The translations under genes and the position numbers were made by a program. From assembly GCA_022605955.1 (NCBI GenBank), contig JAKCOZ010000016.1:14189501-14253500 (forward strand): a stretch of 64,000 nucleotides of DNA. The letters run 5' to 3'. Below, piece by piece: positions 34,981-46,697 of this stretch. Source of the stretch: Rallus limicola. Lineage: Eukaryota; Chordata; Aves; Gruiformes; Rallidae. Position 1 is the stretch's first letter; each line of letters starts with the position of its first letter. The notes under the pieces were generated by a model, which had not been told where the DNA came from, made no database searches, and saw only the letters and a list, made by a program, of their open reading frames with translations.

Positions 34981-37856
34981 TGCTGCTCTAACTCCTCCTA
35001 TCCAACTTCAAAAGTAAAATTAATGGAAGCTCTACACTTCCTTTCTTAGTGCAGAAACTGCAACTGCTTCTCTGCTGAGACGTTTTGGAAGTGTTGCCAC
35101 AACTCCACAGAGAATCTGAGGCATGATCCTGGGTACCTCAAGTTTGACAAAGACTTCCAGGCCTTTATCGTGGTGTTGTGGATAACAGCCCTGGCTTCCC
35201 AAGCATTTCCCTGGCAAGAATTGGTACCCAAAACCATCTTCCTGCTGTGCAGCTCAGCGTGGCTTGAGAGATGGAGATCCAGAGCTCTGATGGAGGCATC
35301 ACGAGGAACAGCACACCCTGACTCTGTCATGGGGAAGGTGGGACAAAATGTTGTCAGAACTGATACCAAAAAGTTAATTCCCTTGATCTGGTCATTAATT
35401 TCAGTGGAATTAGTATGTTTTTATTTTTTGGGTTTTTTTCTGGTTTTCTGCCACACTGCAAACCTCAACATTTCTGGCTCCCGTGCTACTTCTTGTTCCG
35501 TTGGTGGAAACAGTCTTTCTCTATAATAATTGCTACTCTAAGTCCTTCTATCAATCAAGGCTCCATAATTTTTCCTATAGGGCACTTTAAGCCCTTTGAA
35601 CTTCGGAAAAAAACCCTGTTAATGAAGGTCGGTGTGACCTGCTTTGCATGTGGCTTTTGAGAGCCAGCAGGTAGGAGCAGACACCTATTAAGACATGTGC
35701 CTCGGAGCTCAAGAAACACTGCTTACCCAGGGTATCAGAATGTTTTTATTAATACTGGCAAATTTTTGCCGCCTTCTTTCTCTGCCCTCTGATTAAGTAC
35801 ATTTAAAATATGCCTGTGCCTTGATTTGTTTCGTCTTGTGTTTGTCAACTAATTTTGAGGCTACAAGGGAAAATGTTACCTGTGGAGGATGGGAAGAACG
35901 GAGTAAATACTGCAGAAGTGTAACATAGTTCTTTATTACTAATACCTTACTTCAGACAGGCTGGTTAGTCAGGGTTGAGTCTATATAAGTGTTCAGAAAG
36001 TATGAATGAGTGGTTGAGAAAATATGAAAAATCCTTCTGTTCAGATATACACACACTGCTTTCCCTGACACTTCCATTATTCGACCTAAATGCCAGTTCA
36101 GAAACAATTTGAACATGAGCAAACAAACAAAACATCTCTGGCTGTGCTGTAGCTGCACCTTTGTACTTCCAGTCCCGTTTGTTAGGGGAGGGCATTTACA
36201 AAGCACCAAAACACCGGCTTTTGTATGGCCCATGAACTAAATGCGGGGATGGAGAGGCCACAATTACGAAATGTTCAACACATTTCTCAGCACTTGTTCC
36301 TCAGACTGACTGCTTCACAAGCCTTCTCCTCCAAGACATCCTTAAGGCTGTTTAATACACTCTTAGTTGTCATTTCTGTCAGCACTCAGCGCCGTGAAGA
36401 GTTGCTGAACTAAACCATATTAGCAGGTCTTTACAATTATTTGTAAATGTTGGGATACTCAGAAGATTATTGCACTAGTACATTGCCTTTGGTGCCTGAG
36501 GGGAGCACGAATTATATCTTATCTGCAGGAAGAGCGCTGAGGAGCCAGACCGTCTTATGAGAGGCTGTGGTGCTCAACCCACTTCCAATCCCATCACTGG
36601 GACTGTCAGGGTACAATTTATATCAGTGAGCAGAATGGACATATCCTCTAACGTTAGAGTTTCGCATGAATCTAATACATGGGAAATGGATTTTTTTTCT
36701 TAAATGGGTAAAAATATCTTCTCATCTGAAACCTTAAACTGATGACATTTCAGAATTCCATTTGGAGAGATGGAAAAACAGATGATCTGTGTTTTTTAAA
36801 ACTCTTTCTGATAGCTGGTGCTTCTTGCCTAGACCATTTACTGACACAAAGCATTTCAAACTTTTTGACTATATATCTGACTCTGGTAAGGTTTGCCTAT
36901 AATTGTTAAACTTCTCTTTTCTGAAACTTAATAGTCTGGGACTATCAGGACCGGAACTTGGAAGTTAGGTTCCTAGAAGTTCAAAGACGTGGTCCAGTTT
37001 TCAAAAGAACTGAGAAACCTCTGTGTGCCGTGGAAATTGTCTAGGGTTTAAAGCTCTGGGAAAAGGTCAGGATGATTGTTTTGTAACCTAAATTTAAGCT
37101 CCTATGTACTAAAAATGCCGAGGAAGAAATATCCCATATCACAAGCCAGTTCTTTAAAAAGAGGCATAATTTTACCAACTGCTTAATTGAAAACAAAGCT
37201 TATTTTCGATGTGATGGGAACATATTTATGCTTGCAGTTATGCTGGTTGTGTAATTTCTAACTTTAAAGGATGTCAATTATTGCATAATTCTACTAGCCA
37301 GTGAGCCATTTGTGCTGGCTCCTAAAGCAGAAAATAAACCCGGTTTTATTCTTCATAGCTTTACATCTATTTATTCATTGTCTGTCTGCTACTGGGAGCT
37401 GCTAAGAGAGCCACTGGTGCACCTTATGGATCTGGCAATGGCAAGACTGATTGTCATGAAGCACTCTCAGCTCTTCTGTGACAGGGTATTGCAACAGGAG
37501 GCTGCGGGAAGCTTCCATCTGACCATACTGTAAGAAACTCTCAATGCTGTGCACGTTGCTTGTGATGGAGGCTTAAAACTAAGGGCATTATCTCACCAAA
37601 GAGCCTGGACAAGAAAGGCAGCACTGAAACTGCAGCTCCTAATTCATTCCAGGTTGAGCGTGAAGGCTTCCTACCTGTAACAGGAGTGAAACACTGCCTG
37701 GCTTCTGCTTGGGGTTTTACCGTGGTGTTGGGTGAAGGTGGATTTCATCACTGGATGGTGTATCGTGGCATGGGAGAGCATGAGCTGAGCCAGAGCACTG
37801 AAACCATGAGAAGGGCAGCGACCTTGAGGATATTGTGTAGTAGGGGGAGGGAGTGA
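34981..37856. other. Noncoding segment, no gene recognised
   Basis: Frames reach 118 codons (35170-35526 plus) and are overlapped antisense by a 107-codon frame. Neither has domains. The rest is plain AT-leaning DNA. Confidence 0.65.
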
Positions 37857-37900
37857 AGATGATCACTTCTCCATGCAGATGATCACTTCTCCATGCAGAT
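37857..37900. repeat. Perfect tandem repeat, 20-bp unit, 2.2 copies
   Basis: The unit AGATGATCACTTCTCCATGC occurs twice exactly and is followed by the first four bases of a third copy. The lack of divergence suggests a recent duplication. Confidence 0.97.
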
Positions 37901-39605
37901 GCTGCCTAAAAAGGTGTCTCCTGAGTGGCAAAAATGTTTTAATATGTGAGCTTCAATTTTGTCTCTGTATTTGCTTATGTTTGAGTTTGTTTATTTATGC
38001 TTTATCACATGAAACGTGGTAGAGGATGATAGCTTGTTCTTGATTAGGGTAATTATGGTTGTAATACAGATTCAGAGTGTAGTTTGTATTGAAGGGATCT
38101 CAGGAGACCCTCAGTCTTTTGGAGCAGAGAGGGATGTCAGAGCAGGTTGCTTAGGGCTCAGTCCACAGGGGCCATGGGAACCGCCACAGATGCGACTTTC
38201 ATTTTTCTCTTATTCATTAAATTGTTAAAAAAGTCATTAAGGTGCCAGGATGAAGTTGATGTTGGGGGGAGGTCTGCAGGTGTTGAGGTACGTTTTCAAG
38301 ATCCGACGAGCACAAGTTAACTTCCCATTTTCATGTCTCAGGCTCTGACTTCCTGGTGTCCTTACTTCTAGGAACGCTTAGAAAATACCCAACCCTTTTC
38401 TTTGAAAAGAAACAGAATAACAGTGGCATCTCAACCAACATTTCCTCTCTCAGAAAAACCCAGGTCTGTTGTTTTACGGGGTTTGAGTGAACTACCATGG
38501 ACCAATAATAGCTGCTGTGATTTTGTAACTGGGGAAAATGTCACTCACTGCAGCACCATGACCCCTGTGGAATCAATGGTGCTGCACTAGTGCAGAAAAG
38601 CGCTTGTCCCAGTGGCTTCCAAATGTCCACACACGTCTCTGTGAAGGCTGGTGGCTGCCCTGGCCAGCTTTCTGAAGGAAGTTTCTGTTTCTTCCTGGTT
38701 TCTGCAGGAACGGAACTGTAATAAACAACGCTGGCTCCTGAAACTTGTTCAAAGAATATATAGACTGATGTGCATTTAAAAAAAAAAAAACTAAATTGTT
38801 TTTAAATGAAGGCGGAGAGACCAAGGCTGTTAATCCCACTGTTCTGGGTGCTCCGCAGATTTTATCGCACAAGTTAAAGGTGTGGTTCTTTCCTCTTTGT
38901 GGTGCTGGTAAGGAAACCAGCACAAAACTCACCCAGGTGAAGTTATAAGTGGGGCACATTAGTTCAGAAATGCTTCCAAGCAGAATGTGCTTGCTTGGCC
39001 TGTGTTTACCCAGATTTCCTGAACCAGAAGGAGAGGTGTTATCCTGAGGCCAGGAGGAAGAGCACCAGCCATCCCGTGATCACATGCTGGGAGCATGGTT
39101 TTGCACGGCTGGCCCAGGGCTGGCTCTTGATCCCATTGAGGTCATTTCTCACTGGGTCTGCAGTGTCCTGCCAGCCATGGTGGCGTGACTTTCACATACT
39201 GTTTGGTTTTGCCTCTCAGGATTGTTGAGTTTGCCCATTCAAGGTCTCTGTGTCTGATGTTTTCTACAAAATCCCTGGTTCCTGGATTCATACGAGATGT
39301 TTAGCTATTACTAAAACCTTTCAGGCTGCGTAGGAAGGAAGATTCTAAGCATGAATTCCAAATGCAAACTTCACGAACAAAGAAAGTGAACGTTTACATT
39401 CATTGAGTTTTAACATCTCCTCGTTTTCTAGGGCATCATTTCTGTCTTTTGACTACTTGAGGTTGGCAGCACTGCTGCTAACTCTTTGTGCATTCAGACT
39501 GCATTTATGTTGCTTGGTTTGACATATTCCTGGGAGACTTACTTCCACACTGTGCATTTAGCTACAGCCTGGGCAAAGCAAGAGAACCTATTTTTCAGTT
39601 CATGT

Positions 39606-39641
39606 TTCTCCCTCCCCACCCCACCCCCCCCCCCCCCCTCC
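39606..39641. repeat. C15 run within a pyrimidine tract
   Basis: Fifteen consecutive C lie at 39624-39638, inside a nearly pure C/T tract. The opposite strand is a G15 run that could form a quadruplex. Long poly-C is also a common sequencing or assembly weak point. Confidence 0.9.
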
Positions 39642-40058
39642 TTACTCTAGCCTCAACCTATCTATCTTTTAGGATATTCCTTTAGCTATTACTCTGGAAA
39701 AACACATTTGCCAGAGAGTTTAATTATTGGTGAGAAGTTGTACAAATTACTGGGTAAGTGTGGACACAATGGCACTGGGTGGACTGGAGGGATATTTGGC
39801 AGTAGCAGGTGAAGTATGAGAGGGAAAATTAAAACACGCAATAATTTTGAATCTGTGTGACATTCTGTGAAGGCTTACTTTGCACATACTTTCTTTGTTG
39901 TTTAAGTCTTCCCCTGGTGTCACACATTCGTTGCCTACCTTTGAAAACAGAGGAGGAATTTAAATTTTTTATTTCAATCATGAAAAACCGTGGTTAGAGC
40001 TGTTGTGGAAAGTAACAGGCAACTGAGGTCGGCATTTGAAGGCCAGTGCTGTCAGATC

Positions 40059-40070
40059 CCACTAGATGGT
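40059..40070 (+). promoter_or_regulatory. Possible CTCF-type core
   Basis: CCACTAGATGGT fits the CTCF core CCASYAGRKGGC with one mismatch (T for the final C). The flanks do not add support. One such match per tens of kilobases is expected by chance, so this is weak. Confidence 0.2.
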
Positions 40071-42000
40071 CATCGGTTTTGTCAGGAGACACAGTTTTAC
40101 CAACTTCTTAAACTTTTCAGTTTTGACTACTGCAAAGATACATACTGATTTCTGGATCTTGGCCAAAGACTCCAAAGAAGTCTTGTAAATTATATTTTAT
40201 GAGTTTTTCTAAAAGCAAACTCTTTTCTCCCACCAGGTAAATGTGTGACTATAGTATTAGAAGGATCCTTGAAGTGTTTTACTCACATACATAGAGGTCC
40301 CTGAAGTATAAGGTACCAAAGAACCACACCTGAGAAGATCTAAGGTAATTTCGTTGTTTGTGCTATGCTGGAATTTTTTTGTTCCACCAGTGTTTGTCTA
40401 ATAGGGCATGGTTAAAGTGACCCTTTCAAAATCTACCGTTGAAACTTGAAATGACAGAAGCCTGAATCATGCAAGCGAAAGGGCATTACCTTGGAGGTAC
40501 GTGCTTGTGTCTCTTGGCACAGGCAGAATACCCAGAAAAGAGGGGTTTAATCAGTGGAAATGATTCCAAATTCTACTGCCGTGTTGCTGTAGACCACAGT
40601 CTGAACATGTCTCCCTCCTCTCCTACCCGACAGTAGACTCGTATGGGAACATGTCCAGTGCTTTAATGAATTACAAACCTGTAAAAGATTTCTTTCCCCT
40701 GCCTGTGGTAACTGCTCTTTAACCCGGCAGGGAGGCTGGGTACAAACAGGCACTCGGACTGCTTCATGGGACATGTGCCATGCCACAGAGCTGGGGCACT
40801 GCTCCTCAGCCAGGGACCTGAATGCTGTGCCAAAGGATTGAGAAGAGCCTCCGTGGCCATGCCTAGTGCCAAGCGCATGTGGGGGAGTATCTCCCAGAGC
40901 AGGTGGGCAAGAGTGATCTCAGCCATGTGCGAGGAGAGGATTCGAGGCAGAGTCAGGAGGGGAGAGGCATTCCCAGTCGTTCTGCCCCTGCACTGCCTGG
41001 AGAGAGTGGTGCCAAACACCACACATGCTGTTGGCATATCCGGTTACTTCTGTAAGTCAGGAACTGTTCCACTGAAGCCAGTGGCACCTCATTAATGTTA
41101 AGCTGATGTGAAAAAAAGGCGACTGGGACAGATATGCTTCCATACCTTTATACCACTGGGTATGATTCTACTTTTTCTCACATCGGTTTGATATTGATAT
41201 GGCACCTCTGGCTTCCATGACATGAATTCTGCATTTAACCTGGGTCAGCAGGGTCTCTGTCAGCTTCATTTCCTTAAAAAATTTCTGCCTGGAGCTGTTG
41301 TGAAAGAATGTCTCTGTGAAAGAAGAGCAGAAAAGGGGACATATGCGTAGGAAAGGGATCACACAACAGTTCAGGGATGGGCCTTTGTATTTCTTGTCCT
41401 CATTTGCCTAGAGTTTGTTGCTTTTGTTGGGGAAAAATGGGAGATATGAAAGAAGGGAATGTCTCCCGAGTTAGTGGTTGTCTTTGGGCTGAGCGAAGCC
41501 CTGGGGTAGAAGGATGTTCGTCTTCCCTCCTTCTCGCATTTCAGCTATTCTCTGAAAAAAAATGCCCAACTTTTTTTTTTCCAACACAAAATAGGAAAGA
41601 ACTACAAGGAAACAGGGCAGATTATTTTTTCCAGTTTGCCTTAGGGTTTCCTGGAATTTTTGCTACTGTACATTTATTTAAAGTAACTCTATCTGTTTAA
41701 ATACATGCTGATCTTTGGTTGCTCTGAGATCAGAATCAGCCCCGAAGAATGCCTTTTGCTCGCAGTCATTTTTGTATTGTCAGTTCTTCCTCCTCACCCC
41801 CCGCCATGCTGACCTCCGTCGTATCGGGTGACAGTAGGATAAATTGCAACATATGTGGTCCTGGGCAGAAAGCGAGTTATGATCCCAACCGATACAGAAA
41901 TTGTGCTCTGTTGTCAATCTCCTCAAGGATGACGAAGCAATCTGTTTCCAAATGAAGGTAGATGTAAGATAAATTCTTTGACTGCTATTAGGTTTTTCTT

Positions 42001-42900
42001 GCCGCTATCTGGATGCTGTTACTGTTTTGTGGCTTTGTCACCACCAATTACGAGCTAAAATAACATCATCTGCCGCATCCAAACCTCCGATGCCTCCTTG
42101 CAGCGACATTGTGAATAAATAAAATCAGCTCCAGTGATTCATTAACGCGCGTTCAGTGAGACCTCGCGAAGTTATGTCAGGCGCTTAGAGGGGATGTTTG
42201 GAAATAAAGGCTCAATCCTTCAGCGGCTAACCCTGATGAACTGCCTCCTTAATGCTGCTGAAAACAATATGTGCAGCTAAGGGTTTGCTAGATCTCTGGG
42301 AAGTGGTTGTTTTTTTTTTTGCACACACTATTTAAACATTCTGTGCAATTGTCATCATTACATCCCCGCAATGAAAACAAATCTTTTATAGTGAAACTTG
42401 GGACATTATGCAATAAGCTGAAATTTATTGTTTAATCCTCCAACCAAGCTAGTGCACAGCAAATGGAATTAATTAAGATTTTTTTTTTTTGTCCGTTGTC
42501 TCAATTTCACAATAAACATATTTTTATTTGAGCATGTGTGTATATCATGAAAATATTTCAAGGAAAAATAAATTATGCAAATGGAGCAGATTTGTTTTAA
42601 ATCATGCTGCATGGTTTTTTTCCCCTTGAATTAATTTATATCAGAATCATTTGTTAGAACTGGTAAAATACTAAAAGCTTTTAAAAAAGGTAAAATTATT
42701 TACTTTTTGTTGTCTAGACAATATGTAAGCCGTTGCTAATTAATACTGCCCTTTCCGATGACTTTGCAACAGGCATAACTCAAACAAACCAATTATAAAT
42801 GATTTTTCAATGTAAACTTTTAACAGCATAGCCTAAGGGCTTGCTCAACATAAAAGTACAATTTAGAAAACATAAGTTTTAACTAAGGTCAGGATACATC
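42001..42900. promoter_or_regulatory. Candidate conserved noncoding block with octamer and CpG palindrome
   Basis: The proximal part has an island of retained CpGs, including the 10-bp palindrome AACGCGCGTT at 42144-42153, preceded by GATTCATT. The distal part is strongly AT-rich but complex. It contains a perfect POU octamer ATGCAAAT at 42575-42582, GGAATTAATTAAG (about 42465), AATTAATTTATATC (about 42630), GCTAATTAATAC (about 42736) and CCAATTATAAATG (about 42789). No frame exceeds 60 codons across about 1 kb. The motif mix suits a developmental enhancer. This is inference without alignment. Confidence 0.35.
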
Positions 42901-43160
42901 AGGCGATGATGGATGTACATGTAAAAACATCTGACTGCAGAATGACAACGTTTTCCTCAAGACTAAGCAAAACGTTGGTGGCAGTGATAAGCAGAATGAA
43001 AAATAGCCTTGGATGCACACGCCAGAAAGTTTGGGTTTGGGGTCTGGGTTGCTGAGTGGGGTCTTTTTACTGTTGTTTTGCTTTTTTTCAGGGTTTCACC
43101 AACTGGAGTTCCAGAGTTGGAGTTTTAGACCTGTTTTCCACAGCAGGCCCAGGAGAAAGT
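42901..43160. other. Noncoding stretch before the CCTT repeat
   Basis: A 107-codon plus-strand frame (43013-43336) starts here, but most of its residues come from translating the CCTT microsatellite. It is not a gene. Confidence 0.75.
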
Positions 43161-43232
43161 CCTTCCTTCCTTCCTTCCTTCCTTCCTTCCTTCCTTCCTT
43201 CCTTCCTTCCTTCCTTCCGTCCGTCCGTCCGT
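43161..43232. repeat. (CCTT)n microsatellite passing into (CCGT)n
   Basis: CCTT units run for about 56 bp (43161-43217) and then change to three to four CCGT units (to about 43232). On the minus strand this is a GGAA array, the core of ETS-family sites, followed by GGAC. It is likely length-polymorphic. Confidence 0.97.
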
Positions 43233-44999
43233 CTTTCTTAGCAGATTCCCTCCACTGTGCAAGTCCTCCTCCACCCGCACAGGCTGTGGCATCCACTACT
43301 CTCAGTGACCCAGCTCATCCAGCTTTAAGTTTCTGAATGGCAACTGTCACGGCCCTGAAGTGCAAAGCACCAATCCAGGATAACCTAGTGGCAGAGGTTT
43401 AAGATTCTTCACCATTTTGGAGGGTAAAGTCTGGGGAGAAGACCTCTGCTTGCATAGGTAGCGGTTGACTGCTCCATGCTGTCTTTCAGACTATTCATCC
43501 TCATTGTTGGTCTTTCAACAGCCCGAGTGGAGCTGGCACATGCTTGCATCATGCGCTGCATTTAATTCAGCAGGAGCAGTCACTTGTTCATAGTGTGAGC
43601 TGTGTCAGATTTGCGTGGTGGAGTCATCTGGTATCAATTCTTGCGGAGCGAAGGCTCTGTAGCTGCAGACCCTCATGTGTTCCTGGAGCTCCTGCTCCCG
43701 TTGTGTAACTCGTTTATCCCAGCCCTGCCATAGCCTTGCTCCCTTGCCATCTCCCCAATTCACCTGGTGCCTCTTCTGAAGCCCAGGAATGTCTTTTCCC
43801 AGACAAACAAGTCACCTCATCCTGCACGGAGCAGCGCAATAAGTCACACAGGCTTTGTAAAGGATCCCTGAACCGCTCACTCTCTGATGTAGGTGGCATA
43901 AGAAGTGGGGGGTTGTTGATCCATCTCATACCTTTGCATTTGACAAGTCCGTAACTTCGGCTCCCTTTGCACATGATGTCTACACAGCCTTCCACAACAA
44001 GGTCAGAGAAACTTGGGTTTTTTTATGAAGCTGCTTCCTTCCCCTCTTAGCTGAAAACCATCATCCTGGTCATTAAGGCACAGCCTGCAGTGACTGTGCC
44101 TGCCTCTGCCACCCCCATGGCAATGACAGACAGCCAACACACAGCCAGGGCTTCACGAAAGGCAGATGGAAGCCGTGCGCTGGAGTCAGGTCATCAAGTT
44201 ACCAGCCAAGCTCTGACTGAAGGTTTGTCATTTTACTGAAGTAAAAACCGATTTTTTGCTGAAGTAAGGGAGAATTAATTTTATTTCTAATAAAAACACA
44301 GACTTTTTCTGTATTTATTACACTTCCAGCTTTATTGACCAAATAATATGTGTATGTAGTTGCTGGTTGATACCAAATGGATCCTACTGGGAAAACCAAA
44401 AGAAAAAAAATCATATCATAGTTGAATTAGAAACATTTATAACTTCCGCTATCATACTTGTTTGTTCTCTCTTTTGTAAGCAAAGTCCCTCCACTGATGC
44501 AGTCTTCCCTCTATTTTTTGGTCATCTGTAATTATGTTGGAGGGGTTAATAATCATACATTTTATCCAGCGTTTCAGCTTGATGACAGGGCGTTGTTTAA
44601 TGAGAGCAAAATTGGTGTCCTGGCTCTCTGGGAGAGCCGAAGCAGCGCTTGCAGTGGAAATCACTGAAAATAAACATGTGGGAGCTTAAGCACTCTTTAA
44701 TAACTCCTTCTGCTTGTTTGGTTAGCAATTTTGATGATTTTTGTCTGTTGTGCCTGGCTCTGCTGCTGTAGAGGGATGGTTATTTATGGTGCCAAAGGAG
44801 GTTATGATCTCTTTATATAAACGAGGGGACAGAGGTAGAATGTAGTTAAGCTCTGAGTCATGGGAGGCATTTTAGTTTTTGCAGCTCTAAGGCCAAAACC
44901 AAACATCAATGGACAAGAAATGTAGGGTGGATATTTTTCTCCTTGAGTTTTAAATCATTAAGAAATAACTGTGCCTATTAACTGTTAGACCATGAATTA
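43233..44999. other. Noncoding segment, no gene recognised
   Basis: Overlapping frames up to 93 codons show no domain. At 44982-45000 the sequence CTGTTAGACCATGAATTAG is an imperfect tandem copy of the start of the following inverted-repeat arm. Confidence 0.65.
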
Positions 45000-45041
45000 G
45001 CTGTTAGGCCCTGATAGAATTAGGACACTAATGTGCTGAGT
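45000..45041 (+). repeat. Left arm of 42-bp inverted repeat
   Basis: It begins GCTGTTAGGCCCTGATAG. It is the reverse complement of 46324-46365 at 40 of 42 positions, the outer 34 being identical (45000-45033 versus 46332-46365). Outside the arms the flanks do not match, so the boundary at 45000 is sharp. Confidence 0.95.
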
Positions 45042-46323
45042 ACCTGGAAAAGTTGCGGACCTCTTAGGCAGGCATGCTTTGCCCTGGCTGTCGCTTTTAG
45101 TTCCACTCAGATATTTAGATTGTGTTTGCTGATGGCAAGATGATGCTACAGAACAGCACTGCCCGTGTGTTGGAAAAGACTACTCAGTCCTTTCCTTCTG
45201 CGAGTTGTGGATGCATTGTGGGGAGCATGGCACCATATGCGCTTGATCTGAAACAAAGGGTTTATGAGTGTCTGGGCTGGGTAAGGAGCATACTGCTTGC
45301 AGCATCGCAGCCTCCATTTGGCTGCCTTCTGTCCCCAGCCCTGCTGGGGAGCATGGACATTTCCCCCCTGGGAAAGGTTCAGCCTTATCACAGCAGAAGG
45401 AACTAGCCCAAGCTCCACTTTTCCTGTTCCCTCCCCAGCGGGATCTGCATCATCTTTGCTTTGTGGTGTGTGATGGCTGCTGCATTTCCTCTGCTGTAGC
45501 TCATCTGGGGCAGGACAGGGATAATCTACTTCATGCCAGTATTTAGCACCTTGCTGGCAGCACGCTGGGGGATTAGCACAGGGGACAGAAATTTTACTGT
45601 GAGGGAACTGAAACTTCATTGTAAATTAGGGGAAAGCATGAAAATGTCTGTTGCCGTGCACTCAGACCAATCCTTGGGGCTCAATCAATGCTCAGGGTAC
45701 CAGCCCAAGACCCTGGAACACAAGAAGGTGCCACAGAACTGGTATTTCGACACCCAGTGCCTCATCACACAGCTCTTGGCTGCGAGTTTGTGGGGAACTT
45801 GGATTCCGATTCCAGTTCAGGCAGTGAATACACCACCTGCTCTCAATCCCCTGGGGTAGCTCCCATAAATGCATGAGTGAAGGATGCTGCACAGTGTTCT
45901 CCAGACCTTGTTAACAAGGGAAGGAGTTTTCTCTCAGACCTTCTGCAGATAGCCAGCATTTTACCAGGCAGCCTGGACCGTGCTCTGTCCTCCTACACAT
46001 ACAAGGGATTCAGATTTTTGCATAAAATATTTAATTTGGAACTTATGTATGCGGCAATTTGGGAGACATTTGAGTAGGACATTTCCTTTTCTTGTTGCTG
46101 CTAGTGCTTAAAATGAGGAAAAACTGAAGTGCATGGGGAGCCAGGCTGTGGCTGGTGGGACTGTGGTGGCCAGTGATATGCTCAACCAAAGTATGCACAA
46201 ACGGACAACACCGGGGGGGGATTTTTTTGTTCTGCATCTGCTTTAATTTTCAGCAACAGAAGCTGCCCTTGAAAGACAAGGGAGGCATTTCTTGAACAGA
46301 GTCCCTTTTCCCTTCAAAATCTC
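45042..46323. other. Interior of inverted-repeat-bounded segment; no gene recognised
   Basis: These 1.28 kb lie between the two arms. They hold overlapping frames up to 157 codons (45146-45619 minus) and 108 codons (45533-45859 plus). I could not recognise transposase, integrase or other mobile-element residues in any of them. Composition is somewhat richer in G+C than the flanks. If this is a transposon, it is non-autonomous or too decayed for me to identify. Confidence 0.5.
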
Positions 46324-46365
46324 ACTCGGCGCATTAGTGTCCTAATTCTATCAGGGCCTAACAGC
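46324..46365 (-). repeat. Right arm of 42-bp inverted repeat
   Basis: It ends ATCAGGGCCTAACAGC and mirrors 45000-45041. Together the arms delimit 1366 bp, a size and architecture like a small cut-and-paste DNA transposon. The terminal bases match no superfamily I know, and no target-site duplication is visible next to either arm. Confidence 0.95.
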
Positions 46366-46535
46366 CCTGACCCGGTGGGTCAGTTTAGCTGGGTGCTGTA
46401 CATGCTGCCACAGGGCCTGCTGGGCAGGGAAAGCTCTGGGAGGAGTTTCGTTTCTGCTCTCCCAGCAAAAGGCTCTTGCTATCCTTACCTGATTTGTTGC
46501 AGGGGGTTTGGCAGGGGTTTGTGTGCTGCTAGTTA
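46366..46535. other. Short noncoding stretch
   Basis: No repeat or frame of interest. Confidence 0.7.
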
Positions 46536-46697
46536 TGCTTTATCTAATATAATGCTTATTTATTACATTAGAAACTTTTAGGTTTTATTCAATAAATCAA
46601 TTAATATGTTCACTAAAGTTATTATCTAATTTTATTATATTACCTGTTAGCTAGGTTTATTATTTTGTATTTATAATTTTTATTTATACTTTTTTGG
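46536..46697. other. Very AT-rich patch
   Basis: About 160 bp is overwhelmingly A+T, with words such as ATTCAATAAATCAATTAATATG, split here between about 46588 and 46609, and TTTATTATTTTGTATTTATA. Several ATTTA and AATAAA-like words occur. It could be a matrix-attachment-type or easily unwound region, or simply old AT-drifted DNA. Confidence 0.5.

Larger units (their letters stand above)
37901..42000. other. Noncoding segment, no gene recognised
   Basis: It holds chance frames up to 128 codons (38573-38959 minus) and 124 codons (40663-41037 minus). Simple tracts are A12-13 near 38778, C15 at 39624-39638 and a T run near 41572. A possible CTCF core is listed separately. I see no interspersed repeat. 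Confidence 0.65.

Noticed and set aside
43013..43336. Frames of 107 and 61 codons with tandem Leu-Pro-Ser-Phe
   Set aside because: Direct translation of the CCTT microsatellite.
45146..45619. 157-codon minus-strand frame inside the inverted-repeat segment, considered as a transposase remnant
   Set aside because: I could not see a catalytic DDE/D pattern or zinc-binding domain, and plus-strand frames overlap it.
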